DNA from: Brachionus koreanus
Lineage: Eukaryota > Rotifera > Eurotatoria > Ploima > Brachionidae
DNA length: 18,642 nucleotides
Assembly (NCBI GenBank): GCA_016987375.1
Contig: PJRA01000048.1
Location: 152,467-171,108, forward strand
Direction: 5' to 3'
The stretch's first letter is position 1. Every line of letters starts with the position of its first letter. The notes beneath the pieces are model-generated. The model was not told where the DNA came from. It was given only the letters and a program-made list of their open reading frames with translations, and searched no databases. Positions 1 through 7,305 of the stretch are shown here, piece by piece. The position numbers and the translations under genes are program-made.

Positions 1-151
1 AATATTAAAAAATTCATTTCAGTTCAGAAGTAAAAGAATTGAAGAGAAATTATTGCGTTTGAAATGGATTTTAATCATATTTTAATAACTCCTTCAAAAG
101 TTGTCTATAATGTTTGAGTCTTAAATTGTTTAAACATAGCCAGATAGAAGC

Positions 152-501
152 TCATTTTAACATTTGCATTTCATATATCGTACTTTCTTCAGGATTGATG
201 ATTACTGTTGGTTTGGCACATATGCATTTATGTTCATTAGACTGATCGAAGACTGCATCACTCAAGGCTCGTAGAGAATAAATATATTAAAGTCTATTTG
301 ACTTTTAAATTCTTGAATAAAAAATCAATTGTTGTTTTTTCTTTTTTATAAGTGAAATAAGATTAATTAATTTTATTTTTTTTCTTTGTAAATACATAAC
401 TAATTTTGTGCTTGCTGAAAATTTTGTAAAGCTTAATTGCGTCACCTTTTCAATTGTTCATCTTCAAATTTAGGCATACTGACTTGTATGAAGTTTGCTT
501 A
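152..501 (-). CDS. possible two-exon small gene (weak candidate)
   Basis: I do not recognise this. On the minus strand an open frame of about 45 codons ends with TGA at 152-154 and reads protein-like (Cys-x-Cys, mixed charge, few low-complexity runs) in a patch less AT-rich than its surroundings. A plausible upstream exon lies around 469-501: an ATG, ten codons (MPKFEDEQLK) and a good-looking donor AAAAG|GTGACG. Joining AG to a weak acceptor (CCTTGAG|TGATG, near 270) keeps the frame, giving a protein of roughly 46 residues. No signal peptide or known domain is seen. Open frames this long arise by chance in DNA of this composition, so splice support would be needed. It could equally be a decayed mobile-element fragment. 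Confidence 0.22.
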
Positions 502-659
502 TTTGAACAGGCACTTAAAATTTATGATAATAGACACTAATTCATTTACTCTTCTTTGAACTTTTCCAGCTTATTAATGTCTTTTTTTTGATAAAGATTC
601 AAAAATGCTGCACAGTATTTAAAAAAATTGAAAAACTGTTGTAAAACATGCCTATGTGA

Positions 660-845
660 AATGTATTCGGAGATTTTTTGGACCCAAAGCGCATAATTTT
701 GCAGTTCTTAAACATAGTACAAAACAAAGTACCAATAATAGAACTACCCGCTTGGTGGAGATATGTTTGCTTTGGTCAGCAAAAAGTTATCAGAGATCAG
801 ATACAGCCTCTTGGCCATGTCAGAGAATCTTTTAGTGTTAACTGA
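660..845 (+). other. open 61-codon stretch, probably repeat-derived
   Basis: A stop-to-stop frame without an ATG runs from 660 to the TGA at 843-845. It includes the residues LPAWWRYVCF and ends with GHVRESFSVN. I recognise no family. An 18-base segment at 811-828 recurs with one mismatch at 2780-2797, and the frame ends in AGTGTTAA, which resembles the end of the TTAA-flanked MITE family in this window. A remnant of a repeat or transposon is more likely than a gene. Chance frames of this length are expected several times in a window of this size. Confidence 0.25.
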
Positions 846-1437
846 AATTGCTTTAATAATTCTGTTCTGCACAAGACTGTCAAGAAAAAAAGAATCTAAA
901 TTTATCTGGTTAATCTAAAAATTACTTAATTTTAAAATTAAAAGTGAAATTCATATTACAATAAAATTTTTAAATCTTTTTTTTATTTTTGTTATTTTGA
1001 ATAAATTAATTTTTAATTCTAGTTCATCTTATTTGAATATTAGTTTTTTTTTAAATAATGTCATTTTGATTTAAATCAGTCGATAGAATGCTATTGATAA
1101 GATAAAAGCAAAATATTCAAAAGATTTTCCTACAGAATCATATTCATTATTGGATTTTATCTTGATCAAATTATTTTAATTATTAAAAAATAAACTAAAC
1201 AATATTATGATACCGTGATTTATAAATTTAGATCGATTGTTTTGATTATTCTTGAATTATTTTTTAAAAGAAAGTTCTTGATAACTTTTGGGAACAAGAC
1301 TCAATTTCTGTCAGAGATTTCCAATTTTATTCAAGATTTTAAATGTTCTTAAAAGATGTTTGGAAAAATCCTCAAACAAAATTTTCAATGATCTTTCAAA
1401 AAATATATTTGAACACTTTTTTGAATCAAAAAATTAG
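846..1437. other. AT-rich stretch, no feature seen
   Basis: Mostly A/T-rich sequence with poly-T and poly-A runs. I see no supportable exon, RNA gene or repeat here. The right edge meets the likely poly(A) region of the minus-strand gene at 1592-1908. Confidence 0.5.
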
Positions 1438-1454
1438 TTTTATTTTATTTTATT
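1438..1454 (-). terminator. cluster of AATAAA poly(A) signals for the Thr-rich gene
   Basis: On the minus strand three overlapping AATAAA hexamers (TTTATT on the plus strand at 1438, 1444 and 1449) lie about 140 nt downstream of the TAG stop at 1592-1594. They suit 3'-end formation of that gene, although such hexamers are common in AT-rich DNA. Confidence 0.35.
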
Positions 1455-1591
1455 TTGATTTAATTGTATTATTAAAAGTTTTATAGAAAATCTTCAAAAA
1501 ATTTTGATTAAATTCATTTTCAAAATAAAATAGCCTAAAACATTTAGACTATTAAAATTCGTCAATTTATATTTCTTATATTGCTTATATT

Positions 1592-1908
1592 CTACAAGAC
1601 AATTATCGATAAGAAAAAAGGAGCTAATAATTTTAAATTTAAAATAAGTTTGTTTGCAGAAGAGCTTGTTGTTGAATTTATTGATACTGTAACAGTGGTT
1701 GTTGTAGTCGGTGCAATTGTAGTTGTTGTATTTGAATCAACTACCGTTGTTGCTTCATTTTTGATTGTTACTTCTTCGGTTGTCTGACCGGCTACCAAAT
1801 GATCTAAATATCAAAATAATTTAGGTATTTAAAAAATGGAAAAACACAAGTCTTACTTAAAGTAATGCCTAAAAAAATAACAAAACCAATGATAAAAAAT
1901 TTTTTCAT
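1592..1908 (-). CDS. small secreted Thr/Ser-rich, probably GPI-anchored protein (2 exons)
   Basis: Two exons: 1857-1908 (ATG at 1908-1906, 17 codons plus one base) and 1592-1803, separated by a 53-nt intron with donor A|GTAAGA and acceptor TATTTAG|AT. The join makes AAT (Asn) and keeps one open frame of 87 residues. Residues 1-23 form a signal peptide (MKKFFIIGFVIFLGITL core, likely cleavage after VAG). Residues 24-66 are rich in Thr and Ser, suited to O-glycosylation, with N-glycosylation sequons at N42 and N60. The end fits a GPI-attachment signal: small residues SSSAN at 64-68, a short spacer, then the hydrophobic tail LLAPFFLSIIVL at the very C-terminus. I infer a cell-surface mucin-like or coat protein; there is no catalytic domain and no family I can name. 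A TATA box stands 46 nt upstream of the ATG and AATAAA signals lie downstream, so the gene looks complete. The opposite-strand frame here is a shadow of the Thr codons. Confidence 0.72.
1804..1856 (-). other. 53-nt intron of the Thr-rich gene
   Basis: GTAAGA donor and TATTTAG acceptor, strongly A/T-rich, phase 1, placed within the signal-peptide coding part. Its small size indicates a genome with compact introns. Confidence 0.65.
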
Positions 1909-1953
1909 TTTTGAAATTTTTTTAAATATAAAAATGTTGTATTATTGTAGTTC

Positions 1954-1961
1954 TATTTATA
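1954..1961 (-). promoter_or_regulatory. TATA box (TATAAATA) of the Thr-rich gene
   Basis: On the minus strand TATAAATA lies 46 nt before the ATG at 1908. A start about 30 nt downstream would give a 5' leader of only 15-20 nt, which is consistent with a compact TATA promoter. Confidence 0.5.
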
Positions 1962-2749
1962 TGAAAAAAGGCAAATAATGGTACCAACTTGCAAAGGAAG
2001 CTTTTATTTAAATTTCAAAGAAAAGCAAATATTTGCTATTAAAATTTTGTTTTTGAATTTTAATATTTAATTATTGATTGTTGCATGAAAACCGATCAAG
2101 TTTTTCTTATTTCCTTAAATAAATTTTACTTTATTTTAATAAAAAAATATGATTGAAAAATAGCAGTTAAAAAAATTTTCTATTTTATTTTGAAATCAAC
2201 AAAAATGCCAAGTATTAATGATTTTTGAAAAAAAAAATTTTTCCAGATTTTATGCGGCCATTTGGCGTCTAAACATTATTGTTTCTCATAGAAAGCTACA
2301 TGTTTTTATATATTTATTTAATTTTCCAAAATAAATAGCTAAAAAGACTTTTTCTTAAAACTTTATCTTCAAATATTAAAAGATTAAACAATGCATCTTA
2401 AACAAATATAGAAACAATATGAAAAAAATTAATTTTTTGAAAGTTTTTATTTCAGATCAAGATCGATATCCTGTAATCATAATTTAATTCATAAATTTTA
2501 ATTGATTAATTTTAAAATCAGTGGAAGTAAAAATTTCTGCCATTTAGAATTTTGAAAAATAAATTTCCTATAACTTAAAATCCAATTAAAATAAAAATCG
2601 AAAATAAAGGAAAAAAAATAATATCTTTCACAATTATTTAAGCTTAAGCTGTTCTCTAAAAATTGTCATCTTGTTTGACAAACGTACTGTTTAAGAATAA
2701 TATGATTTAAATAAAAACAAATTAAAAAAAAAAGTCAAATGACTCGTTT
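1962..2749. other. AT-rich intergenic stretch, no feature seen
   Basis: No exon, RNA gene or recognisable element. The left partner expected for the MITE end at 2750-2766 was looked for about 200 bp upstream and not found in recognisable form. Confidence 0.5.
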
Positions 2750-2766
2750 GGTGCTTCTAGTGTTAA
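2750..2766. repeat. solo terminal inverted repeat of the TTAA MITE family
   Basis: GGTGCTTCTAGTG followed by TTAA is identical to the right end of the MITE at 12936-13149. The sequence just inside (AATTAAAAAAAA... before the terminus) also resembles that copy. No matching left end is visible, so this is a truncated or half-deleted copy. Confidence 0.6.
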
Positions 2767-2779
2767 GTAAAAAAATGTA

Positions 2780-2797
2780 TTGGCCATGCCAGAGAAT
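2780..2797 (+). repeat. 18-bp dispersed direct repeat, copy 2
   Basis: TTGGCCATGCCAGAGAAT matches 811-828 in 17 of 18 bases. In both copies it is followed by an AGTG...TTAA-like segment. Probably the end of an unidentified repeat. Confidence 0.45.
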
Positions 2798-3479
2798 AAG
2801 TGAATATTAAGTTTAATACCTAATCTAGAAAACATTCGTCATCTTCCTCTTAAATTTGATCGATGTTTAAATAATTTTTTTTTTTTTCATTAACAACAAA
2901 AAAATCACAAAATCTGTGCAAATTGATTGCAATTTATTTTCAATATTGTTAAATGTATTGGAATTTTGCAGACTTGCACAATGGGACATTTGTTTCACTT
3001 TGTTTCATCTGCAGAACAAATTTTAGACAATTAGAACAAAAGTTAGAAGATTTTTTACTTTTTGTATTGAAAGTTTTGTATGAAATTTCACAATGCCGAT
3101 TTAAATTAAATAAAAAAATTCTTAAATAATTTATTAGAACTAATTTTTAAATATTCATTAATAAAAAAAATTGAATTCTTAGCATTAAAAAAAAATTAAA
3201 TAATTGATTCTATTGATGTGGGACCATCATTTAAGCTGCGCTAAGAGAGCTAGACTTTGTTGAAAAAAATTTAGATCGAAAACTACAGATGAAACCCCAA
3301 TCGTTAGTTTAAAATTTATTAAACCAGCCAACATACACCCGTAAAAGCCTGTCCAGTTAAAACAGTCAAGTTTTTTTAATTTCAAACTATGTGACGAGTT
3401 ATTGACAGTCTTTAATTAACTGACAAAAAATTAAAGTTTTCAACCTTTAGTAGTTACGTTTTCAAAGCACGAAACACAC
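2798..3479. other. AT-rich stretch with possible decayed transposon sequence at its right
   Basis: 2798-3210 shows nothing. From about 3215 the sequence is less A/T-rich and may be the decayed N-terminal part of the transposase remnant that follows, but I see no motif that proves it. Confidence 0.35.
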
Positions 3480-3770
3480 GTATAATTCACTTTTGGATTT
3501 CTGTCAATCACTTGTCACAAAAACTATTCATCCATCAAACCAATGTGCACGTATTGTTTTTTTCTGATGAGGCAATTGCTTTAACAAATAAATTTGCTTC
3601 ATTAAAGGGTCACATGAAAAAACGTGTTGTGAGCAGACGTTAAGTCAGGCCCAAAAACATAGTCAAGGTCTTCATGATACTCATGTATAAATGGGAATAT
3701 TCGTTTATTCAAGCATTCGTCGATATAGATGCTCGAGTTGATGGCAACCGACTTTGATGATGAAAAATTC
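3480..3770 (+). pseudogene. decayed Tc1/mariner-type transposase fragment
   Basis: Translated on the plus strand, the segment around 3560-3640 contains FSDEA, the context of the first catalytic aspartate in Tc1/mariner transposases (typically F-S/T-D-E). It continues through a basic stretch, an in-frame stop, and then KNIVKVFMILMYKWEYS and FVDIDARVDG, at the place where such enzymes have a conserved 'VMVWGGIS...F.D...V.G' region. At least one stop interrupts the frame and flanking parts are eroded. It is a dead relic; neither terminal repeats nor the later catalytic residues could be found. The family assignment rests on these motifs alone. Confidence 0.45.
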
Positions 3771-3841
3771 CCATTTTAAAATTTTTTTTTTTAATATTTT
3801 AGCTAATTTTTAGTAGTTTATTAATAAATATATATATGATC

Positions 3842-3864
3842 CCCTGATCATTTGCATGATCGGG
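3842..3864. repeat. short GC-rich hairpin
   Basis: CCCTGATCA at 3842-3850 faces TGATCGGG at 3857-3864 across a 6-base loop, with one unpaired base. It borders the large palindrome to its right. Confidence 0.45.
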
Positions 3865-3867
3865 CAA

Positions 3868-4105
3868 GTTAACTTAACTTTTGTCCATTTATTTATGCAT
3901 CACCCGTTAGCAGTAGCAATTGTTAGCAAAAAAAGAACCTTCGATTTTTTTAACAGTTTGGTCACAAATTATGTTAACAAGTAATACTGTTACCAGCAAA
4001 ATTAACAAAATATGCAAATTGTTAACCGATTTTGCTATTGCTAATAAAATTTCTAAATATAAAACTTGAAAATAAAATAAACAAATGGGTCAATACGCTT
4101 AACCA
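3868..4105. repeat. imperfect palindrome of about 240 bp (foldback or MITE-like)
   Basis: The centre is GTTAAC at 3973-3978. TTAGCAGTAGCAA (3907-3919) and TTGCTATTGCTAA (4032-4044) are inverted copies with one mismatch, placed exactly symmetrically about 3975.5. Inner arms (GGTCACAAATTATGTT and the inverse of AACAAGTAATACTGTTACC) and outer arms (GTTAACTTAACTTTTGTCC and AAATGGGTCAATACGCTTAAC) also correspond with small indels. It is probably an old foldback element; no clear target-site duplication was seen. Confidence 0.45.
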
Positions 4106-4244
4106 ACAACAACCGCTAATCTTTCTATTTATTTATGTTTTTTATTTTATATCTGATTTTATTCTAAACACACTTAAAGAATTTTTGATGCTTATTAATG
4201 TTCGTTAAGCTAAAAAGAGGGACTTTGTTACATTCTGAGTAGCC

Positions 4245-4259
4245 TGAGGGTTTCCCTCA
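4245..4259. repeat. perfect 6-bp hairpin
   Basis: TGAGGG, TTT, CCCTCA. It lies just upstream of the retrotransposon fragment and is followed by an A-rich stretch, so it could be the end of an older element. Its function is unknown. Confidence 0.3.
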
Positions 4260-4309
4260 AACAAATAAAATATAGTAATAAAAAAAGAAAAACAAATAAA
4301 CTAGAAGAA

Positions 4310-4915
4310 TGACTAATTAAGTTGAAAATGAAGATATCAGTTGAAAAGTCGTGTTCAGTAGTCTTCTTTAAGTACAAGAAAGAAAGTTATCATTTTAACA
4401 TAAAAATTTATGGAAAAAGAATAATAAGCCCCAAAAAGTAATTAAATTTCTAGGTATCAAATTTGATTCTAAGCTAAATTTTAATCTACTTGTTGATGAA
4501 ATTAAAGAAAGTTGAAATATATAACTAAATCTAATCAAGATAATGTCAATCAAAAAATGGAGTCTTAATTAAAAAACGTTAGCAAATCTTTAGAAATCTT
4601 TAATCGGATCAATCCTAGACTATTCTTTTCAAAGAACAGAAAAATATCAAAAAATTACTAGGAATTCAAAATGAACAGCAGTAAGATCTATACACATATT
4701 AAAATATGATATTCTCTCCAAATATATGATGCATCACGAAGCTTTTAATCAAATTTAATTACTAACAGTCTCAAATCGACTTTTTGGGTTGAGGGAAAGG
4801 TATGTTAGGACAGGCTGAGTGATTCCATTCCATTGGTTATCAGACTAGTTGAGAAATACAAAGCGGAGTTCGAATTAAGATATGCTGCAAAAAAGGTTTA
4901 AAACTACAAATTGCA
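4310..4915 (+). pseudogene. non-LTR retrotransposon reverse transcriptase remnant, C-terminal part
   Basis: Conceptual translation with several frameshifts and stops follows the late RT and post-RT region of jockey/CR1-like elements: KLKMKISVEKSCSVVFF (about 4319-4370), then KFLGIKFDSKLNF (about 4444-4485, the standard 'FLG...D..L.F' motif), then KTLANL*KSLIGSILDYS (around 4575-4630), and near 4840 PLVIRLVEKYKAEFELRY. The order is collinear with an intact element. The catalytic palm motif (xADD) lies upstream of what is preserved. Stops at regular intervals show that it is dead. Only the 3' portion is present, as expected from 5' truncation during insertion. Confidence 0.75.
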
Positions 4916-5123
4916 AAATCACATAAAAATAGCTTTATTTTTAGACATTTTTTTTTAAATAAATAGAACTATTTAATTGAAATTTAAGTTGATTCTAAAC
5001 CAAATAACTTAAAAACTAAAATATATTCTAATAAATTTATTTATTGATTAAAATTTTGAAAGTAAACTTTAAGGCTGATGAGGTACTCGTTTAAAATCTG
5101 AAATAAAATTAAAAAAAAAAGAT

Positions 5124-5141
5124 TTTATTTTATTTTTTATT
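5124..5141 (-). terminator. AATAAA poly(A) signals for the FGF-like gene
   Basis: Three AATAAA hexamers on the minus strand (TTTATT at 5124, 5129 and 5136) lie about 135 nt after the TAG stop at 5274-5276. This suits cleavage and polyadenylation of the FGF-like transcript. Confidence 0.4.
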
Positions 5142-5273
5142 TTAGCGATTTAAATTGACATTAATTTTAGTAAAGAAAAAAAAACTATTTACAATAATAA
5201 TATCTTCATTAATTAAAAGCCATAGGTTAACAAAATTTATGAGATCATTCAGACACTTAAGATAATTTTAATT

Positions 5274-6083
5274 CTAATTAATTTTGTTAGTCTTTCTTTT
5301 ACGATATCTTCTTTGAAATCTTTTTCTATATCTTCTAAAAGGTCTTTTATAAAAACGTCTTCTGAAATACTTTTTGGTAATTGAAGTAGTTGTTTTTGTT
5401 GTTGTTATTGGTCTTATAGTTGTCTGGAAAAAGCCAAAGCTTTTAGATAAAGTCGGAAAATAGCTGTTCTCTGGAAATACATCTGTCAACTTTGTATGAA
5501 CATGAAAAATAGTTGATTGATTATTTTTGCATTCGTTTTGGCTCATCGTTTTGCTTATTAAAGGGTTTATTAAGCGACCAAACTTGTTGAATGATAAATA
5601 AACGTTATGGTTAGAACCAAGTGAAAATTGATGAGAATTTCCCATGCGAATTCGGTGATGAAACACACAAAATTTGTCTAATTCATTTAAATTTTTCAAC
5701 ACAAAAATTCCTGAACGGTGAAAACAGACATATCTATTTAGTTGTTTGGATTTTAGAATCGTAAATCTCCTAAATGTTAGTGTTTCTATTAAAGCGTATG
5801 GATCTTTGAAAGCCTCGTCAACAGGCACGTCAGCTTTTATGCGAAAATTTCGCAGACTCACGTAACTTTGGCTACATTCAGAATTGAGGCGAATCACTCG
5901 CTGAAGACCATGACGCGACCAATCTCCATTTAAGTCTTTTAGTGCGTTTAAAAAGCGTGTTATCAAAAATAAATCATTTCTCGTATATTGCACATTTGCC
6001 GGAGTAATATAGCCTATGTTCCGTCGGCGAAAATTAAATCTTGATGCATTAAATCTTAGCGAATAAACGTTTCTAACACATTC
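5274..6083 (-). CDS. FGF8/17/18-like fibroblast growth factor, large 3' exon
   Basis: A secreted receptor tyrosine kinase ligand, by family. The minus-strand frame is open from 6113 to TAG at 5274; an acceptor TTTTACACAAG|GAATG puts the exon start at 6083, giving 269 residues. No in-frame ATG exists in the first part, so an upstream exon supplies the start and signal peptide; I did not find it. Numbering from the GTG codon at 5993: RVIR (32-35) and KDPYALIETLTF (63-74) match the FGF8 subgroup's 'RLIR' and 'DP.A.L.VETDTF'; RYVCFHRSGIF (87-97) matches 'YLCMN..GKL'; FCVF (108-111) holds the Cys conserved in nearly all FGFs; NVYLSFNKFGR (130-140) matches 'WYVAF.KKGRP'. Together these span the beta-trefoil. 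After it come a sequon at N158, a Thr-rich linker (191-206) and a tail (207-239) with 19 Lys/Arg and 8 aromatics in 33 residues. The core is diverged but unbroken. Confidence 0.88.
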   Translation of the reverse strand, partial: ECVRNVYSLRFNASRFNFRRRNIGYITPANVQYTRNDLFLITRFLNALKDLNGDWSRHGLQRVIRLNSECSQSYVSLRNFRIKADVPVDEAFKDPYALIETLTFRRFTILKSKQLNRYVCFHRSGIFVLKNLNELDKFCVFHHRIRMGNSHQFSLGSNHNVYLSFNKFGRLINPLISKTMSQNECKNNQSTIFHVHTKLTDVFPENSYFPTLSKSFGFFQTTIRPITTTKTTTSITKKYFRRRFYKRPFRRYRKRFQRRYRKRKTNKIN

Positions 6084-6524
6084 CTTGTGTAAAATAAAAT
6101 TTTTAAAATCTTTTCATTTTTTAATCAAAAAAAAAATCTCTTAAAATTTTCATAATTTTTAAATTTTATAAATTTATAATAAATTTTAAATAGAAACTAT
6201 CAATGATAATAAATAAATAAGTTCAGTTCTCGGCTTTTTATGAGAAAAAGTCTAATGAAATTTTAATAAACTAACTTGTTCAATTTTTTTTTTGTTGAGT
6301 CATAAAATTAAATTAAAATAAGATTTTGCTTTTTTTAAAAGGCAGGATATTTTTGATTTTAGCATCTTTGATAAAAGTTTTAGTCACATTGTATGATAAA
6401 ATAAACAAAATTAAATGCTCTTCTATGCTTCTTCTTTTTTAATTAATTCTAAAAAAATTTTATAAAAAAAAAACTTTAAATCAAAATTTTCAAATTTTGT
6501 TTTATGGAATTTCCAGACCTGCTA
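6084..6524. other. AT-rich upstream region of the FGF-like exon (intron)
   Basis: Read on the minus strand this should be the 3' part of an intron ending at the CACAAG acceptor (6085-6084). I searched it for an exon carrying ATG, a hydrophobic segment and a GT donor and found none. Confidence 0.4.
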
Positions 6525-7100
6525 TTCTCTCGAATTCATTCAGCTAATTGAGAGTAATCCCTTAGCTAAGTATTTCCAAATCATCAAATGAGCCTTACAC
6601 ATCGCAATTGATGATACCTCGTCACCTTAAAAATAGCACACTTTGCCAAGATGCTCCTCAAGATTCGTTATTAGAAGCGGATCTATTTTAGAATTTTATG
6701 ATAACAGAAATCAATGGTAGGGTCCGTCCTAACAAGCTTAGTCAATCGTGAAAAGAGGATTCTTTGATAAAAAGATGATGTTGTGTTGTGTGTTTGGTGT
6801 AATTTCCAAGGAACAATACACTCTAAGCTGATTCTAGAAGGTTGTGTCATAAATACATAACTTTATTCTTAGCAATTAGAACAAATGTATGTTTCACTTC
6901 AATAAAAATATCTTTTTTTGGTCATCCGAAACTTAGGTTTGTTTAAAGATAACGCTAAACTTCATATAGCTAGAAGAACAATGGCAAAAATAGAAGCACT
7001 CGAAGGGATCCAACTTCTTCCTCATTCAGCATATAGCCCAGATGTTTCTCTTTCTGATTATCACATTTTTCGCGCAATGGCTCATTTTCTTGTCTGAGAG
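6525..7100 (+). pseudogene. decayed mariner transposase, near full length
   Basis: Plus-strand translation shows the order of a mariner (Tc1/mariner, DD34D-type) transposase. QLIESNPLAKYFQII (about 6540-6585) resembles the second helix-turn-helix. MLCCVFGVISKEQYTL (about 6780-6827) resembles 'MLSVWWD.KG...'. LFKDNAKLHIARRTMAKIEALEG (about 6942-7005) carries the 'HDNARPH' aspartate. LLPHSAYSPDVSLSDYHIF (about 7014-7070) is the 'LPHPPYSPDLAPSDYHLF' motif with the third acidic residue, followed by a stop. At least five stops interrupt it, although the last 300 bases keep one frame. It is extinct. On the opposite strand this lies in the region upstream of the FGF-like exon, probably inside its intron. 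Confidence 0.8.
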
Positions 7101-7305
7101 AGGTGTAAAAAAACATAAATAATGAGAAAAAAGCATAAAATTTAACTCTATTCTATTTCGTACCATCTTCCTGCTTTCCTTTTTTTGATTTTCATTTGCT
7201 TACAAATTTTTTACTGACTAGACCCGGATAATCATAACTATAAAATTAATAACACTCCATCAAATGATAACAAATTTAAAACTTTTTAGTGATCCCATGA
7301 ATTTT

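Noticed and set aside
1581..1787. Val-rich plus-strand open frame
   Set aside because: It is the complement of the Thr codon runs (ACN read as GTT/GTA) of the real minus-strand gene.
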